Positions 25,464 to 36,374 are shown, counted from the first letter of the stretch. The stretch: 64,000 nucleotides of DNA from Caenispirillum salinarum AK4 (GCF_000315795.1 NZ_ANHY01000021.1:92250-156249); one strand, 5' to 3'. Notes: generated by a model not told the origin, from the sequence alone. Translations and numbers: made by a program.

Positions 25464-26450
25464 ATGTACGTGGTGACCGGCGGCGCCGGCTTCATCGGCT
25501 CCAACATTCTCGCCGCCCTGGAGGCGCGCGGGGCCCGCGACCTTGTGGTCGTCGACCGCCTGCGCGACACCGACAAGTGGCGCAACGTCGCCAAGCGGGA
25601 ACTGACCGACATCGTCCACCCGGACGCGCTGTTCGACTTCCTGGACGGCCACCGCACCCGCATCGAGGCGGTGTTCCACATGGGCGCCATCTCCTCGACC
25701 ACGGAGCGCGACGCCGACCGCATCGTCGACAACAACTTCAACCTGTCCATCGCGCTGTGGCGCTGGTGCACGGTCAACCGCGTGCGGCTGATCTACGCCA
25801 GTTCGGCCGCCACCTACGGCGACGGGTCGCAGGGGTTCGACGACGCCATGACGCCGGCGCATCTGGCGTCCTTGCGCCCGCTGAACGCCTACGGCTGGTC
25901 CAAGCACCTGTTCGACCGCCGCATCGCCCGGCGCGTCATGGAAAAGCGCGAGGCGCCGCCGCAGTGGGCGGGCCTCAAGTTCTTCAACGTCTACGGCCCC
26001 AACGAATACCACAAGGGTCCGCAGTCCAGCGTTGTCAGCCAGGTCTACCCGCACGCCGCGGCCGACGCGCACTTCGACCTGTTCAAGAGCCACAACCCCG
26101 ACTATCCCCACGGCGGGCAGTTGCGCGACTTCGTCTACGTGCGCGACGCCGTGGACGTCATGATGTGGCTGCTGGACAATCCGCAGGTCAACGGGCTGTT
26201 CAACGTGGGCACCGGCAAGGCGCGCTCCTTCGCTGATCTGGCATCGGCCGTCTACCGCGCGTTGGGGAAAGAGCCCAACATCCGCTACAAGGACATGCCG
26301 GTGGAGCTGCGCGGCAAGTACCAGTACTTCACGCAAGCCGACGTGACCCGGCTGCGCGACGCCGGCTACGACAAGCCCTTCACGTCGCTGGAAGACGGCG
26401 TGACCGATTACGTGCAGGGGTTCCTGCACGCCGCCGACCGCTACAAGTAA
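25464..26450 (+). CDS. hldD: ADP-L-glycero-D-manno-heptose 6-epimerase
   Basis: This 328-aa extended short-chain dehydrogenase epimerises ADP-D-glycero-D-manno-heptose for lipopolysaccharide inner core. It shows the NAD(P) motif GGAGFIGSN, the active-site pair Tyr-x3-Lys in YGWSKHLFD and FNVYGPNEYHKG. It begins the plus-strand run of genes that continues to 30290. Confidence 0.92.
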   Translation: MYVVTGGAGFIGSNILAALEARGARDLVVVDRLRDTDKWRNVAKRELTDIVHPDALFDFLDGHRTRIEAVFHMGAISSTTERDADRIVDNNFNLSIALWRWCTVNRVRLIYASSAATYGDGSQGFDDAMTPAHLASLRPLNAYGWSKHLFDRRIARRVMEKREAPPQWAGLKFFNVYGPNEYHKGPQSSVVSQVYPHAAADAHFDLFKSHNPDYPHGGQLRDFVYVRDAVDVMMWLLDNPQVNGLFNVGTGKARSFADLASAVYRALGKEPNIRYKDMPVELRGKYQYFTQADVTRLRDAGYDKPFTSLEDGVTDYVQGFLHAADRYK

Positions 26451-26520
26451 AGGGGCGGCGCCGGCGCGCTCCGCCTCCGCCCCGTCCCTGTTCATTTCTG
26501 CCGCCGGAAGAGACCGCACC

Positions 26521-27366
26521 GTGGAAACCCTTGCCCTGACCTACCCGGTCATCGACCCCATCGCGATCCAGATCGGCCCGCTGGCCATCCGCTGGTACGC
26601 GCTGGCCTACCTGACCGGCCTGCTGCTGGGCTGGTGGTACGTGCGCGCCCTGGCCAAGCGCACCTCGGACTCGCCCACCGGCGAACAGGTGGACGATTTC
26701 CTGGTGTGGGCGACCCTGGGCGTGGTGCTGGGCGGGCGCCTGGGATACGTGCTGTTCTACAAGCCGGGGTACTACCTGGCGAACCCGCTGGAAATCGTGC
26801 AGGTCTGGCAGGGTGGCATGGCCTTTCACGGCGGCGTTCTGGGCGTGCTGGCGGCCATCTGGCTGTTCTCGCGGCGGCACAAGCTGTCGTTTCTGCGCGT
26901 GGCGGACCTGGTGTGCGCCGCGGCGCCCATCGGCCTGTTCTTCGGCCGCATCGCCAACTTCATCAACAACGAGCTGTGGGGCCGCCCGGCGCCCGACGTG
27001 CCGTGGGCCATGGTCTTTCCCGGCGCCGGCGACGTGCCACGACACCCCAGCCAGCTCTACGAGGCGGTCCTGGAAGGGCTGGTGCTGTTCGCTGTGCTCT
27101 ACATCCTGTGGCGCATCCCGGCCATCCGCGCCCGCAAGGGCTTCATCGCCGGGGCGTTCCTGGCCGGCTATGGCCTCGCCCGGTTCGCCGTGGAGTTCTT
27201 CCGCGAGCCCGATCCGTTCCTGGGCACCCTTGCGGCGGGGCTGAGCATGGGACAATTCCTGTCCCTGCCCATGATCCTGCTGGGCATCGCCGTCATGGCG
27301 GCCTCCGGCCGCTTCCGGGCGGCGCCCGAATCCGCACCCGCCAACGACAAAGAGCGTGAGGCATGA
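26521..27366 (+). CDS. lgt: Prolipoprotein diacylglyceryl transferase
   Basis: The 281-aa inner-membrane enzyme transfers diacylglycerol from phosphatidylglycerol to the lipobox Cys. It shows IRWYALAYLTGLLLGWWY, a Gly-Arg-Leu-Gly segment, the lgt signature GRIANFINNELWGRP and the HPSQLYEA motif, in a seven-helix layout. The start is GTG 26521 with GGAAGAG upstream. Its stop overlaps the next start by 4 nt. Confidence 0.95.
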   Translation: METLALTYPVIDPIAIQIGPLAIRWYALAYLTGLLLGWWYVRALAKRTSDSPTGEQVDDFLVWATLGVVLGGRLGYVLFYKPGYYLANPLEIVQVWQGGMAFHGGVLGVLAAIWLFSRRHKLSFLRVADLVCAAAPIGLFFGRIANFINNELWGRPAPDVPWAMVFPGAGDVPRHPSQLYEAVLEGLVLFAVLYILWRIPAIRARKGFIAGAFLAGYGLARFAVEFFREPDPFLGTLAAGLSMGQFLSLPMILLGIAVMAASGRFRAAPESAPANDKEREA

Positions 27367-28472
27367 CCGGCGTCCGACGCGACACCGACCCCTATCCCGA
27401 CAGCGTGCTGCGCGCGCGCATCGACGCCGAAGGCTCCATCCCCTTCGACGCCTACATGGCCGAGGCCGTGGCCGCCTACTACGGCCGCGGCGACGTCTTC
27501 GGCCTGGCCGGCGACTTCACCACCGCCCCTGAAATCAGCCAGATGTTCGGCGAGATCCTGGGCCTGTGGTGCGCCGTGGCGTGGCAGTTGATGGACGGGC
27601 CGGGGCGCGTCGCCCTGGTGGAGCTGGGCCCGGGGCGCGGCACCTTGATGTCCGACGTGCTGCGCGCCGCCCGCCTGCTGCCGCCCTTCCGCCAATCGGC
27701 CTCGGTGCACCTGGTTGAACGCTCCCGCCCGCTGCGCGCCATCCAGGCGCGAACCCTGGCGGAGTCCGGTGTGGCGCCCCGGTGGCACGACGACATCGCC
27801 GAACTGCCGCGCGACGTGCCGCTGATCGTCATCGCCAACGAGTTCTTCGATGCCCTGCCCGTGCGCCAGTGCCAGCGCGCCATCCACGGCTGGCACGAGC
27901 GCCACGTGACGGTGAACGAGGAAGGAGCCTACGCCTTCACGCCCGGACCCGAGGTGGACGCGGCGGACCTGCCGGACCATGCCCGCGCCGCCGGCCCCGG
28001 CTCCATCGTCGAACTGTGCCCCGCCGCCGGCGCCATCGCCCGCGACCTGGGCGCGCGGCTGGCCGAGCAGGGCGGCGTGATGCTGGCCGTCGACTACGGC
28101 TATGCGCAGTCCGCCGCCGGCGACAGCGTGCAGGCCCTCAAGCGTCACAAGTTCCATCCGGTGCTGGTGGACCCGGGCTGCGCAGACATCACCGCCCACG
28201 TCGACTTCCAGGCCCTGGCCGAGGCCGGCGAGGCGGGCGGTGCGACGGCCTCCGGCCCGGTGGATCAGGGCGCGTTCCTCAAGGCTCTGGGCATCGTGCA
28301 GCGGGCCGACGTGCTGGCTCAGAATGCCGCACCGCAGCAAGCAGCCGACGTGCGAAAGGCCTTACATCGCTTGATTGATCCCACGGAAATGGGCACCTTA
28401 TTCAAGGTCTTGGCTCTGGCCGATCCGGCCCTGCCGCCCCTTCCGGGATTTGAGGGATCAGGCTCCACATGA
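27363..28472 (+). CDS. MidA/NDUFAF7-like SAM methyltransferase
   Basis: The 369-aa protein belongs to the MidA/NDUFAF7 family, whose mitochondrial member methylates an arginine of a complex I subunit. It shows YYGRGDVFGLAGDFTTAPEI, the SAM motif VELGPGRGTLMSD, NEFFDALPVRQ and VDYGY. It is translationally coupled to both neighbours (ATGA at each end), so it belongs to the lgt-pgeF operon. Confidence 0.88.
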   Translation: MTGVRRDTDPYPDSVLRARIDAEGSIPFDAYMAEAVAAYYGRGDVFGLAGDFTTAPEISQMFGEILGLWCAVAWQLMDGPGRVALVELGPGRGTLMSDVLRAARLLPPFRQSASVHLVERSRPLRAIQARTLAESGVAPRWHDDIAELPRDVPLIVIANEFFDALPVRQCQRAIHGWHERHVTVNEEGAYAFTPGPEVDAADLPDHARAAGPGSIVELCPAAGAIARDLGARLAEQGGVMLAVDYGYAQSAAGDSVQALKRHKFHPVLVDPGCADITAHVDFQALAEAGEAGGATASGPVDQGAFLKALGIVQRADVLAQNAAPQQAADVRKALHRLIDPTEMGTLFKVLALADPALPPLPGFEGSGST

Positions 28473-29239
28473 TTACCGTCTCCGCGCTCAACGCGCTTTC
28501 GAACGTTCGCCACGCCTATTTCACGCGCAATCACGGTGTTTCAACGGGCCCCTTCCAGAGCCTGAACTGCGGCTTCGGCTCCGGCGACGATCCGGCCAAC
28601 GTGCGCAAGAACCGCGCCATCGCCATGGAACGGATGGAGCTGCCGCCCGAGGCCCTCGCCACCGCCGCCCAACAGCACACGACCGAGGTCCTGGTGGTCG
28701 AGAAGGGCACCTGGGACAGCGAGAATGCCCCGGTGGCCGACGCCCTGGTCACAACCGTGCCGCGGCTGGCGGTCGGCGTGCTGACCGCCGACTGTGCGCC
28801 GGTCCTGCTGGCCGACGGCCAGGCGGGCGTCGTCGCCGCCGCCCATGCCGGATGGAAGGGCGCGCTGGAGGGCATCCTGGACCGCACCGTCGAGGTGATG
28901 GTCGAACAGGGCGCGAAGCTCGACCGCATCATCGCCGGCATCGGCCCGTGCATCGGCCAGCGCTCCTACGAGGTGGGGCCCGAGTTCCCGCCGCGCTTCA
29001 TCGAGCACGACTCCAACAACGAGCACTACTTCAGCCCGTCGGGGCGCGAGGGCCACTACCGCTTCGACCTGCCGGGCTACGTCGCCCGCCGGCTGGCGCT
29101 GATCGGCATCACCATGGTCATGCCCACCCCCTGCGACACCTTCCGCGAGGAAGGCCGCTTCTTCAGCTACCGCCGCAACACCCTGCGCGGCGAGGCGCAG
29201 TACGGCCGCCAGCTGTCTGCCATCGCGCTGGAACGCTGA
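28469..29239 (+). CDS. pgeF: Peptidoglycan editing factor PgeF
   Basis: The 256-aa multi-copper-polyphenol-oxidase-like protein has conserved His/Cys sites: TADCAPVL, AAAHAGWKGALEG and GIGPCIGQ. PgeF hydrolyses misincorporated serine-containing cell-wall precursors in E. coli. It overlaps the upstream methyltransferase gene by 4 nt. Confidence 0.92.
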   Translation: MITVSALNALSNVRHAYFTRNHGVSTGPFQSLNCGFGSGDDPANVRKNRAIAMERMELPPEALATAAQQHTTEVLVVEKGTWDSENAPVADALVTTVPRLAVGVLTADCAPVLLADGQAGVVAAAHAGWKGALEGILDRTVEVMVEQGAKLDRIIAGIGPCIGQRSYEVGPEFPPRFIEHDSNNEHYFSPSGREGHYRFDLPGYVARRLALIGITMVMPTPCDTFREEGRFFSYRRNTLRGEAQYGRQLSAIALER

Positions 29240-29258
29240 CCGGGCGCGCGCCGTCGCC

Positions 29259-30290
29259 ATGCTCCGCCGACACGCGCGACTCCGGCCCGCCGTCCAGAGG
29301 ATCATGGCCGGCGCGCTTCTGGCGCTGACGCTGACGCTGACGCTCGGCCTGACCGCCTGCGCCGATCCGCCCCGCCCCTTCGCCCGCGACGCCGCGCCGC
29401 CTGATGCGCGGCTCGCTCGGCCGGTGACGGGATCGGTCGTGGCCGTACCCCCGACGGACGGCGCCCCCGCCGCCGTCGCCCGGGCCCTGGCCGCCGCCGT
29501 GGCGCGCGGGCTGGCCGCCGCCGAGGTGCCCGCCGACGTGGATGCTCCGCGCGACGGCGAGCACCGCGTCATCTCCTCCCTCCTGGACCTGGCTGCCGAT
29601 GACGGCTCCGACACGCTGACGGTTATCCTCGGGCTGGAGTTGCGGGACGGGTCGGGCCGGCCGCTGATGATCACCCAGGCGCGAGGCCGCGTGCCCGGCG
29701 CCCTGTGGACGGCCGCGCCCGCCGGACCGGACGAGGCCGAGGCCCTGGCCGCCGCCGCCGACGCCGTGGTCGCCGCCGCCATTCCCGCGCTCGCCGCCGC
29801 CGAACAGGCGCGGGTGCCCGTGCCGGACGGGCAGCCGCTGGGCCTTCTGGACGGCATCGAGCCCCTGCCCGGCCCGGGCGGCACCACGACGCCGGGCGTC
29901 GCCGGTCTGCCGCGGGTGGAAATCCTGCCCGTCACCGGCGCGCCGGGCGGCGGCAGCAACAACGAGGTGATGGCCCGCGCGGCGGCGTCGGTCCTGCGGC
30001 AGGTCGGCGCCCCCATCGCCGCCGATGCCGGAACGGCCGACGCGGCGCTGGCCGCCCTCGTCTCCATCACGCCAGAGATCGAGCAGCGGGAACGCATCCG
30101 CATCGTGTGGAGCGTCATGACGCCTGACGGCGCCGAAATCGGCACGGTCAAGCAGGAAAACGTGCTGCCCCGCGGTTACGCCCTGCGCGACTGGCCGGAT
30201 TTGGCCTTCCTGATCGCCGGCAATGCGGTGGACGGGATCGTGCCGCTTCTGCGGCGCGTTCATGGGCAAAAGGACGAGGGGCCCGACTGA
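29259..30290 (+). CDS. Lipoprotein of unknown function
   Basis: The 343-aa product has a Leu/Thr-rich signal and the lipobox LTAC near residue 31. The mature part is Ala-rich; a repeated structure of two halves, each ending in a hydrophobic segment, may exist but is not certain. It lies 19 nt after pgeF and is probably in the same operon. No domain family is recognised. Confidence 0.65.
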   Translation: MLRRHARLRPAVQRIMAGALLALTLTLTLGLTACADPPRPFARDAAPPDARLARPVTGSVVAVPPTDGAPAAVARALAAAVARGLAAAEVPADVDAPRDGEHRVISSLLDLAADDGSDTLTVILGLELRDGSGRPLMITQARGRVPGALWTAAPAGPDEAEALAAAADAVVAAAIPALAAAEQARVPVPDGQPLGLLDGIEPLPGPGGTTTPGVAGLPRVEILPVTGAPGGGSNNEVMARAAASVLRQVGAPIAADAGTADAALAALVSITPEIEQRERIRIVWSVMTPDGAEIGTVKQENVLPRGYALRDWPDLAFLIAGNAVDGIVPLLRRVHGQKDEGPD

Positions 30291-30363
30291 CGCCCGGCGT
30301 CGGCGGGACTGCGTGCCGCCGGAAACCCTTGCCAGGGCACCATGACACGCCGGTGAACACGGC

Positions 30364-30391
30364 TTTACACCCGGGGGGGCGGTTGTTAAAG
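30364..30391 (+). promoter_or_regulatory. Candidate prs promoter
   Basis: TTTACA (30364-30369) and TTAAAG (30386-30391) are spaced by 16 nt in a stretch of otherwise high GC. It lies 77 nt before the prs start. A GC-rich hairpin-like element (about 30400-30424) follows between it and the gene. Sequence match to sigma70 is moderate. Confidence 0.35.
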
Positions 30392-30467
30392 TCCGCGCGC
30401 CTGGGAGCCCCCGCCCCCGGGCTTTTCGCTTCGCCCCCCTGTCCAGCGCCCCGGGAACCGCCATCCC

Positions 30468-31400
<933 letters not shown>

Positions 31401-31436
31401 CGCGCGAGCGACAACGGGTTTGACCCGCAACGGCTG

Positions 31437-31474
31437 AACGCCCCATACTGCTGGCAAGCAGTGTGGGGCGTTTT
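31437..31474 (+). terminator. Rho-independent terminator of prs
   Basis: A long stem (31437-31452 paired with 31457-31472, loop GGCA) runs into TTTT. Every position pairs apart from one G-U. Confidence 0.92.
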
Positions 31475-31491
31475 CCTTGGCGGGGTGGACG

Positions 31492-32097
31492 ATGTCGTGG
31501 CGGGCGGTTCTTCTGGCGGCGGTTCTGGCCATTCCGGGCAGCGCCTGGGCTGCGCCGGTGCGCGATGGCGTGACGGTGCTGGCGACAGTGCCGGCCGCGA
31601 CCCAGCCGCCCAACCCCGATCTCCAGATTTCAATGATGAACAGCGCGACAAGCCGCCTGTTCAACACCGAGATCGGTGTCGAGACCACCCTGGCGGGCGC
31701 TGCCACCTTCCGGTCACGCTGGTTCACCATGAGCAACGGCATCGACCTGCCCGGCGCCAAGTGGGCGGCCTTCACCGAGGGCGCGCGCAAGGCGTTCGAC
31801 TGGTGCCGCACCATCGAGACCGAGAACGTGACCGTCGAGAAGCATGTCGGCCACTACACCGCCATCGGCGCCAGCGGCAAGTGGGAGGGCCTGTCGCTGG
31901 CCGTCCACGGTGTCCGCAATGCCGGGTGCGCGGTGCGGATCACCGGCTACCAGTATCCGTCGGGCCGGATGGATCTCTACGTCGCGCCGCGCGATGCCCT
32001 GAAGCTTGGCGGGACGCTCTCGGCCATCCCTGCCACTGCCCGCGCGCTGCGGGAAGAACGCGCCCGCGCGGCGGCGGTGCGCGAGCAGTTGCAGTAA
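31492..32097 (+). CDS. Secreted protein of unknown function
   Basis: The 201-aa product has a signal peptide (residues 1-20, AAVLAIPGSAWA). The mature protein has two Cys (in DWCRTIE and NAGCAVRI) that may pair, and a C-terminal charged helix. ATG 31492 is preferred over the TTG at 31477 because it begins the signal peptide. No family is recognised. Confidence 0.65.
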   Translation: MSWRAVLLAAVLAIPGSAWAAPVRDGVTVLATVPAATQPPNPDLQISMMNSATSRLFNTEIGVETTLAGAATFRSRWFTMSNGIDLPGAKWAAFTEGARKAFDWCRTIETENVTVEKHVGHYTAIGASGKWEGLSLAVHGVRNAGCAVRITGYQYPSGRMDLYVAPRDALKLGGTLSAIPATARALREERARAAAVREQLQ

Positions 32098-32168
32098 GGC
32101 CGCCGTTTGACGGCGGATCGGGAAGCGCCCCATATTAGGCGTAAAGGCGACTCCAGGGAGGCCCGGCA

Positions 32169-32416
32169 ATGGGCAAGGTGTTTCTGCAGGCCAAGGACCT
32201 TGACGTCGAAACCTCATGGCAAGCGTGCGGGAGGGCAACGAGGTCGTGCTGAAGGACGGCGACGAAGAGGTCGCGTCGGTCACGCCGTGCGGGCCCAAGC
32301 CCGAAGGTGGGCGGCGCAGCACCTTCGGCATCTACAAGGGGCTGATCCATAGCGATGACAGCATTCTTGACCCGCTGCCGGAGGAAGAGCTGCGTCTGTG
32401 GGAAGGGCGCTCGTAA
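32169..32416 (+). pseudogene. Frameshifted antitoxin (Phd/VapB-like) of a decayed TA pair
   Basis: The ATG at 32169 has AGGGAGG 8 nt upstream and encodes MGKVFLQAKDLDVETSW before a stop at about 32250. The matching second half (REGNEVVLKDGDEEVASVTP and EEELRLWEGRS) is in another frame at 32216-32416. Joined, the two parts give a normal Phd/VapB-type antitoxin, so a 1- or 2-nt indel near 32210-32230 has broken it. It directly precedes a damaged PIN toxin. Confidence 0.75.
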
Positions 32417-32799
32417 GGCTCCTGCTCGACACCCACGCTTTCATCTGGTGGCTGGAGGGCAGTCGACGCCTTTCGCCCGCTGCCGTGGCAGAAATCGAAG
32501 CATCAACTGACACAACTTTCGTCAGCGCAGCCACGGCATGGGAAATTGCAACGCTGATCCGATTGGGAAAACTGGAAAAGAGCCCGCATTGAACGTTCGA
32601 CGTTGTCCAGGCCGTCGCAGACGCCCGCTTCACGACTCTGCCAGTCACCTTCCCCCATGCCGAACACGCGGGACGTATGGACGGCGCTCACCGTGACCCA
32701 TTCGACCGCATGATTGCGGCGCAGGCGCTGCTGGAGAATATGGTCCTGGTTTCGCGTGACACCGCGCTGGATGCCTTCGGCGTCACCCGCCTCTGGTGA
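32398..32799 (+). pseudogene. PIN-domain toxin (VapC-like) with internal stop
   Basis: The frame encodes a VapC-like PIN domain: RLLLDTHAFIWWLEG, AATAWEIATLIRLGKLEK, then TGA at 32590-32592, and on the other side, in the same frame, DPFDRMIAAQALLEN and VSRDTALDAFGVTRLW. All four acidic catalytic positions are present across the two halves. The expected start codon (before RLLLDT, at 32413) reads GTA rather than ATG or GTG; a GTG at 32398 is the only other start. The gene is a remnant. Confidence 0.85.
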
Positions 32800-32944
32800 A
32801 TCCGCCCATTGGCGGTTGCCATGTCGGCCCATCCGGTATAGATACGCTGCTTTCGATGCCCCGCCGGTCGCCGTGCGGGGCTCGGCGTCTTGGGCACCCC
32901 TGGAGGCCCATGACGTTGTCAGGCCCTAAAGGAGCTTTCGAACA

Positions 32945-33571
32945 ATGGCCAACGAAAACACCCTGAACGTCTCTCGACGCGATCGGGCCGGTAAGGGGGC
33001 AGCCCGTGCGACCCGTCGAGCCGGCCTCGTGCCCGGCGTGGTCTACGGTAACAAGCAGCCCACCGAACTGGTCGCCATGGACCCGCGCCCGCTGATCGCG
33101 GAACTGCACAAGTCCGGCTTCAACACCCGGGTCTTCACCCTGAACGTCGAGGGCGGCAACTCCGAGACCGTCATGGTTCACGACGTGCAGTTCAACCCGG
33201 TGACCGACGATCCGCAGGCCGTCGACTTCCTGCGCGTCTCCGCCGACAAGGAAGTGGTGGTGAGCGTTCCCACCAGCTTCGTTAACGAGGAGAAGTCCCC
33301 GGGCATCAAGCGCGGCGGCGTGCTGAACGTCGTGCGCCACGAGGTCGAGGTGAAGGGCAAGGCCACCGGCCTGCCGGAGACCATCGAGTGCGACCTGACC
33401 GGCCTGGACGTCAACGACAGCCTGCACATCAGCGCCGTCAAGCTGCCGGCCGGCGTGACGCCGACCATCACCGACCGTGACTTCACCATCGCCACCATCG
33501 CCGCGCCGTCCGGCCTGAAGGCCGCCGAGGCCGAGGCCGCCGCGGAAGGCGAAGGCGAAGGCGAAGAGTAA
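32945..33571 (+). CDS. rplY: 50S ribosomal protein L25, CTC form
   Basis: The 208-aa long (CTC) form of L25 binds 5S rRNA. N-terminal domain shows [21 protein letters not shown]; the C-terminal domain follows to residue 190, then an Ala/Glu-rich tail. A good AAAGGAG site precedes ATG 32945. It starts the translation-related run rplY-pth-ychF. Confidence 0.95.
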   Translation: MANENTLNVSRRDRAGKGAARATRRAGLVPGVVYGNKQPTELVAMDPRPLIAELHKSGFNTRVFTLNVEGGNSETVMVHDVQFNPVTDDPQAVDFLRVSADKEVVVSVPTSFVNEEKSPGIKRGGVLNVVRHEVEVKGKATGLPETIECDLTGLDVNDSLHISAVKLPAGVTPTITDRDFTIATIAAPSGLKAAEAEAAAEGEGEGEE

Positions 33572-33594
33572 GCCCCGAACGACGGGAGAGACCG

Positions 33595-34362
33595 ATGAGA
33601 CTGGTGGTCGGACTGGGCAATCCCGGCGCGGGATACGCCAAGAACCGCCACAACATCGGGTTCATGGCGGCGGACGAGATCGTCCGCCGCCATGGCTTTT
33701 CCGCGTGGAAGAGCAAGTTCCAGGCGGACTACGCCGACGGCATGATCGGCGGCGAAAAGGTGATGGTGCTCAAACCCATGACCTACATGAACCTGTCCGG
33801 CCAGTCGGTCGGAGACGCCTGCCGCTTCTTCAAGATCCTGCCACGCGACGTCATCGTGCTGTATGACGAGATCGAGCTGGCCCCCGGCAAGATCCGCGTC
33901 AAGCAGGGCGGCGGCCACGCCGGCCACAACGGCCTGCGCTCCATCGATCAGCACATCGGCAAGGACTACTGGCGCGTGCGCCTGGGCGTCGGCCGTCCGC
34001 CGGGGAAGGAGCAGGTGGCGAAGTACGTCCTGCACGACTTCTCCAAGGCGGAGGAAGCGTGGCTGACGCCGCTGCTGGAGTCGGTGGCGACGCACATGCC
34101 GCTGATGGTCAAGGGCGACGAAGGCCGCTTCATGAACAAGGTCACCGTCGAGACCCAGCCGCCCAAGCCCGAGAAACCGCCCCGCCCCGCCCCGGTGACG
34201 GCGGAGACCAAACAGAACACAGAGACCGGACCGAACGCCGCTCCCGCCGCTGCCGCCACGCCCGACAAGACCCCCGAGCCCCAGGGCGCGCTGGCCCAGG
34301 CACTGGCGAAGGCGAAGGCGAAGCTGACCGGTTCGTCCGGCGGTCCCGACACGGAGTCCTGA
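33595..34362 (+). CDS. pth: Peptidyl-tRNA hydrolase with long C-terminal tail
   Basis: The enzyme rescues tRNAs from prematurely released peptidyl-tRNA. The catalytic domain (about residues 1-185) has [18 protein letters not shown] with the catalytic His, [11 protein letters not shown] and [12 protein letters not shown]. At 255 aa it is about 60 residues longer than typical; the extra part is Pro/Ala/Lys-rich and looks disordered. It lies 23 nt after rplY. Confidence 0.95.
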   Translation: MRLVVGLGNPGAGYAKNRHNIGFMAADEIVRRHGFSAWKSKFQADYADGMIGGEKVMVLKPMTYMNLSGQSVGDACRFFKILPRDVIVLYDEIELAPGKIRVKQGGGHAGHNGLRSIDQHIGKDYWRVRLGVGRPPGKEQVAKYVLHDFSKAEEAWLTPLLESVATHMPLMVKGDEGRFMNKVTVETQPPKPEKPPRPAPVTAETKQNTETGPNAAPAAAATPDKTPEPQGALAQALAKAKAKLTGSSGGPDTES

Positions 34363-34367
34363 GAACC

Positions 34368-35477
34368 ATGGGTTTCAACTGCGGCATCGTCGGCCTGCCC
34401 AACGTCGGCAAGTCGACCCTCTTCAACGCCCTGACGTCGACGGCCGCCGCCCAGGCCGCCAACTTCCCCTTCTGCACCATCGAGCCGAACGTGGGCCGCG
34501 TGGCCGTGCCCGACGAGCGCCTGGACAAGCTGGCCGAGATCGCCAAGTCCAAGCAGGTGATCCCCACGCAACTGGAATTCGTCGACATCGCCGGCCTGGT
34601 GCGCGGCGCGTCGAAGGGCGAGGGCCTGGGCAACCAGTTCCTCGCCAACATCCGCGAGACGGACGCCGTGGTGCAGGTGCTGCGCTGTTTCGAGGACGAG
34701 AACATCACCCACGTCGACGGCTCCATCGACCCGCTGCGGGACGCCGAGACCATCGAGACGGAGCTGATGCTCGCCGACCTGGACAGCCTGGAGCGCCGCA
34801 TCCAGCCGCTGCTGAAAAAGGCCAAGTCCGGCGAGAAGGAGGCCAAGGAGTGGGTCGCCGTCATGGAACCCATCCTGGACGGCCTGCGCGACGGCAGGCC
34901 GGCGCGCCTGTTCCGTCCCGATGACAAGGAAATGGACGCGCTGAAGATCTTCCGCCAGCTTCAGCTGCTGACGGCCAAGCCGATCCTGTATGTCTGCAAC
35001 GTCGACGAGGAGTCGGCGGCCGAGGGCAACACCCTGTCGGCCAAGGTCGCGGAAATGGCGAAGGCGCAGGGCGCAGCCAGCGTGGTCATCTCGGCCGCCA
35101 TCGAGGCAGAGGTCGCGCAGCTTGAGGACGCCGAGGAAAAGCAGGCCTTCCTGGCCGACATGGGGCTGGAGGAAACGGGCCTGTCGCGCGTCATCCGGGC
35201 AGGCTTCGACCTTCTGAACCTCATCAGCTTTTTCACCGTCGGCCCCAAGGAAGCCCGCGCCTGGACGGTCCGCAAGGGCAGCCGCGCGCCGCAGGCCGCC
35301 GGCGAAATCCACACTGACTTCGAGCGCGGCTTCATCCGCGCGGAGACCATCGCCTACGACGACTTCGTGGCCTGCAACGGCGAGGTCGGCGCCAAGGAAG
35401 CCGGCAAGATGCGCGCCGAGGGCAAGGAATACGTCGTGCAGGACGGCGACGTCATGCACTTCCTGTTCAACGTCTGA
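34368..35477 (+). CDS. ychF: Redox/ribosome-associated ATPase YchF (OLA1)
   Basis: The 369-aa OBG-family protein prefers ATP because its G4 motif is NVDE instead of NKxD. G1 is [13 protein letters not shown]3 [14 protein letters not shown], and the C-terminus has the TGS domain with [12 protein letters not shown]. It starts 5 nt after pth, so the two are cotranscribed. Confidence 0.95.
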   Translation: MGFNCGIVGLPNVGKSTLFNALTSTAAAQAANFPFCTIEPNVGRVAVPDERLDKLAEIAKSKQVIPTQLEFVDIAGLVRGASKGEGLGNQFLANIRETDAVVQVLRCFEDENITHVDGSIDPLRDAETIETELMLADLDSLERRIQPLLKKAKSGEKEAKEWVAVMEPILDGLRDGRPARLFRPDDKEMDALKIFRQLQLLTAKPILYVCNVDEESAAEGNTLSAKVAEMAKAQGAASVVISAAIEAEVAQLEDAEEKQAFLADMGLEETGLSRVIRAGFDLLNLISFFTVGPKEARAWTVRKGSRAPQAAGEIHTDFERGFIRAETIAYDDFVACNGEVGAKEAGKMRAEGKEYVVQDGDVMHFLFNV

Positions 35478-35549
35478 CAACGCATCGGGCGGGGCGCCGG
35501 AAATCCGGCCGCCCCGCATCTCCCGCCGCCCAGTGCGCGTTTCGGGAGC

Positions 35550-36296
35550 ATGAACACGGCCCTTCGCCACATTATCGCCCGCGTCCCCGACGCCGCCATC
35601 CTGCTGCGGCGCGAGGCCAGGTGGCTTGTCACCCTCATGCTGGGCTTCGCCGCCATCTGGGCGTTCGGCATGATCGCCGACGAGGTGGCGGAGAACGAGA
35701 CGCGCACCTTCGACGTCCAGGTGCTGCACTTCTTCCGCGCGCAGGGTGACCTGTCCGACCCCATCGGCCCCGGCTGGGTGGAGCAGAGCGCCAACGACAT
35801 CACCGCCCTGGGCGGCTATCCGGTCCTGACACTGTTCACCCTGATTACCGTGGGATACCTGCTGCTGATCCGGCGCGGCGGCGCCGCGGCCCTGGTGGTG
35901 GCGGCCGTCGGCGGCGGCATGGTCATCAGCCAGGGGCTCAAGGCCCTGTTCGACCGCGCCCGCCCCGACCTGGTGCCGCACCTGGTGGACGTCCATACCC
36001 TGTCCTTCCCCAGCGGCCATTCCACCCTGTCCGCCGTCACCTATCTGACCCTGGGCGCCCTGATCGCCGCCGTGCAACCGGGGCGTCGGGTAAAGGCCTA
36101 CGTCATCGGCGTCGCCTTGACCCTGGCGGTCCTGGTGGGCGTGTCGCGCGTTTATCTCGGCGTGCACTGGCCGACGGACGTGCTGGCCGGCTGGAGCGTC
36201 GGCGCCGCCTGGGCGTTGCTGTGCCGCGCGGTGGCCGAAGGCCTCATGCGCCGCCGCAAGATGCGGGGCGAGCGGCAGGCGCCGACCCCGTCCTAG
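35550..36296 (+). CDS. PAP2-family membrane phosphatase
   Basis: The 248-aa membrane protein has the three PAP2 motifs: KALFDRARPDL, LSFPSGHST and SRVYLGVHWPTDVLAG. Five to six helices are visible. Members dephosphorylate phosphatidic acid, undecaprenyl pyrophosphate or lipid A-type lipids; the substrate is open. The C-terminus is short and basic. Confidence 0.88.
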   Translation: MNTALRHIIARVPDAAILLRREARWLVTLMLGFAAIWAFGMIADEVAENETRTFDVQVLHFFRAQGDLSDPIGPGWVEQSANDITALGGYPVLTLFTLITVGYLLLIRRGGAAALVVAAVGGGMVISQGLKALFDRARPDLVPHLVDVHTLSFPSGHSTLSAVTYLTLGALIAAVQPGRRVKAYVIGVALTLAVLVGVSRVYLGVHWPTDVLAGWSVGAAWALLCRAVAEGLMRRRKMRGERQAPTPS

Positions 36297-36335
36297 ACCG
36301 GTTTACGCTCTGACGCGGTTCGGCGCGTGGTCGCC

Positions 36336-36374
36336 CTGTGTCGCACACGCCCTCGGCTCGGCGACCCCGTTCAC
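36336..36374 (+). repeat. Dispersed intergenic element, copy A
   Basis: Aligned to 40666-40708 after a 4-nt gap: CTGTGT, then CGCACACGCC(C/T)TCGGCTC, then GACCC(C/T)GTTC. Five mismatches occur in the shared part. Both copies sit in intergenic DNA. Confidence 0.6.

Noticed and set aside
32590..32592. TGA in the PIN toxin as a selenocysteine codon
   Set aside because: No SECIS-like structure was evident, the family has no selenoproteins, and neighbouring lesions point to decay.
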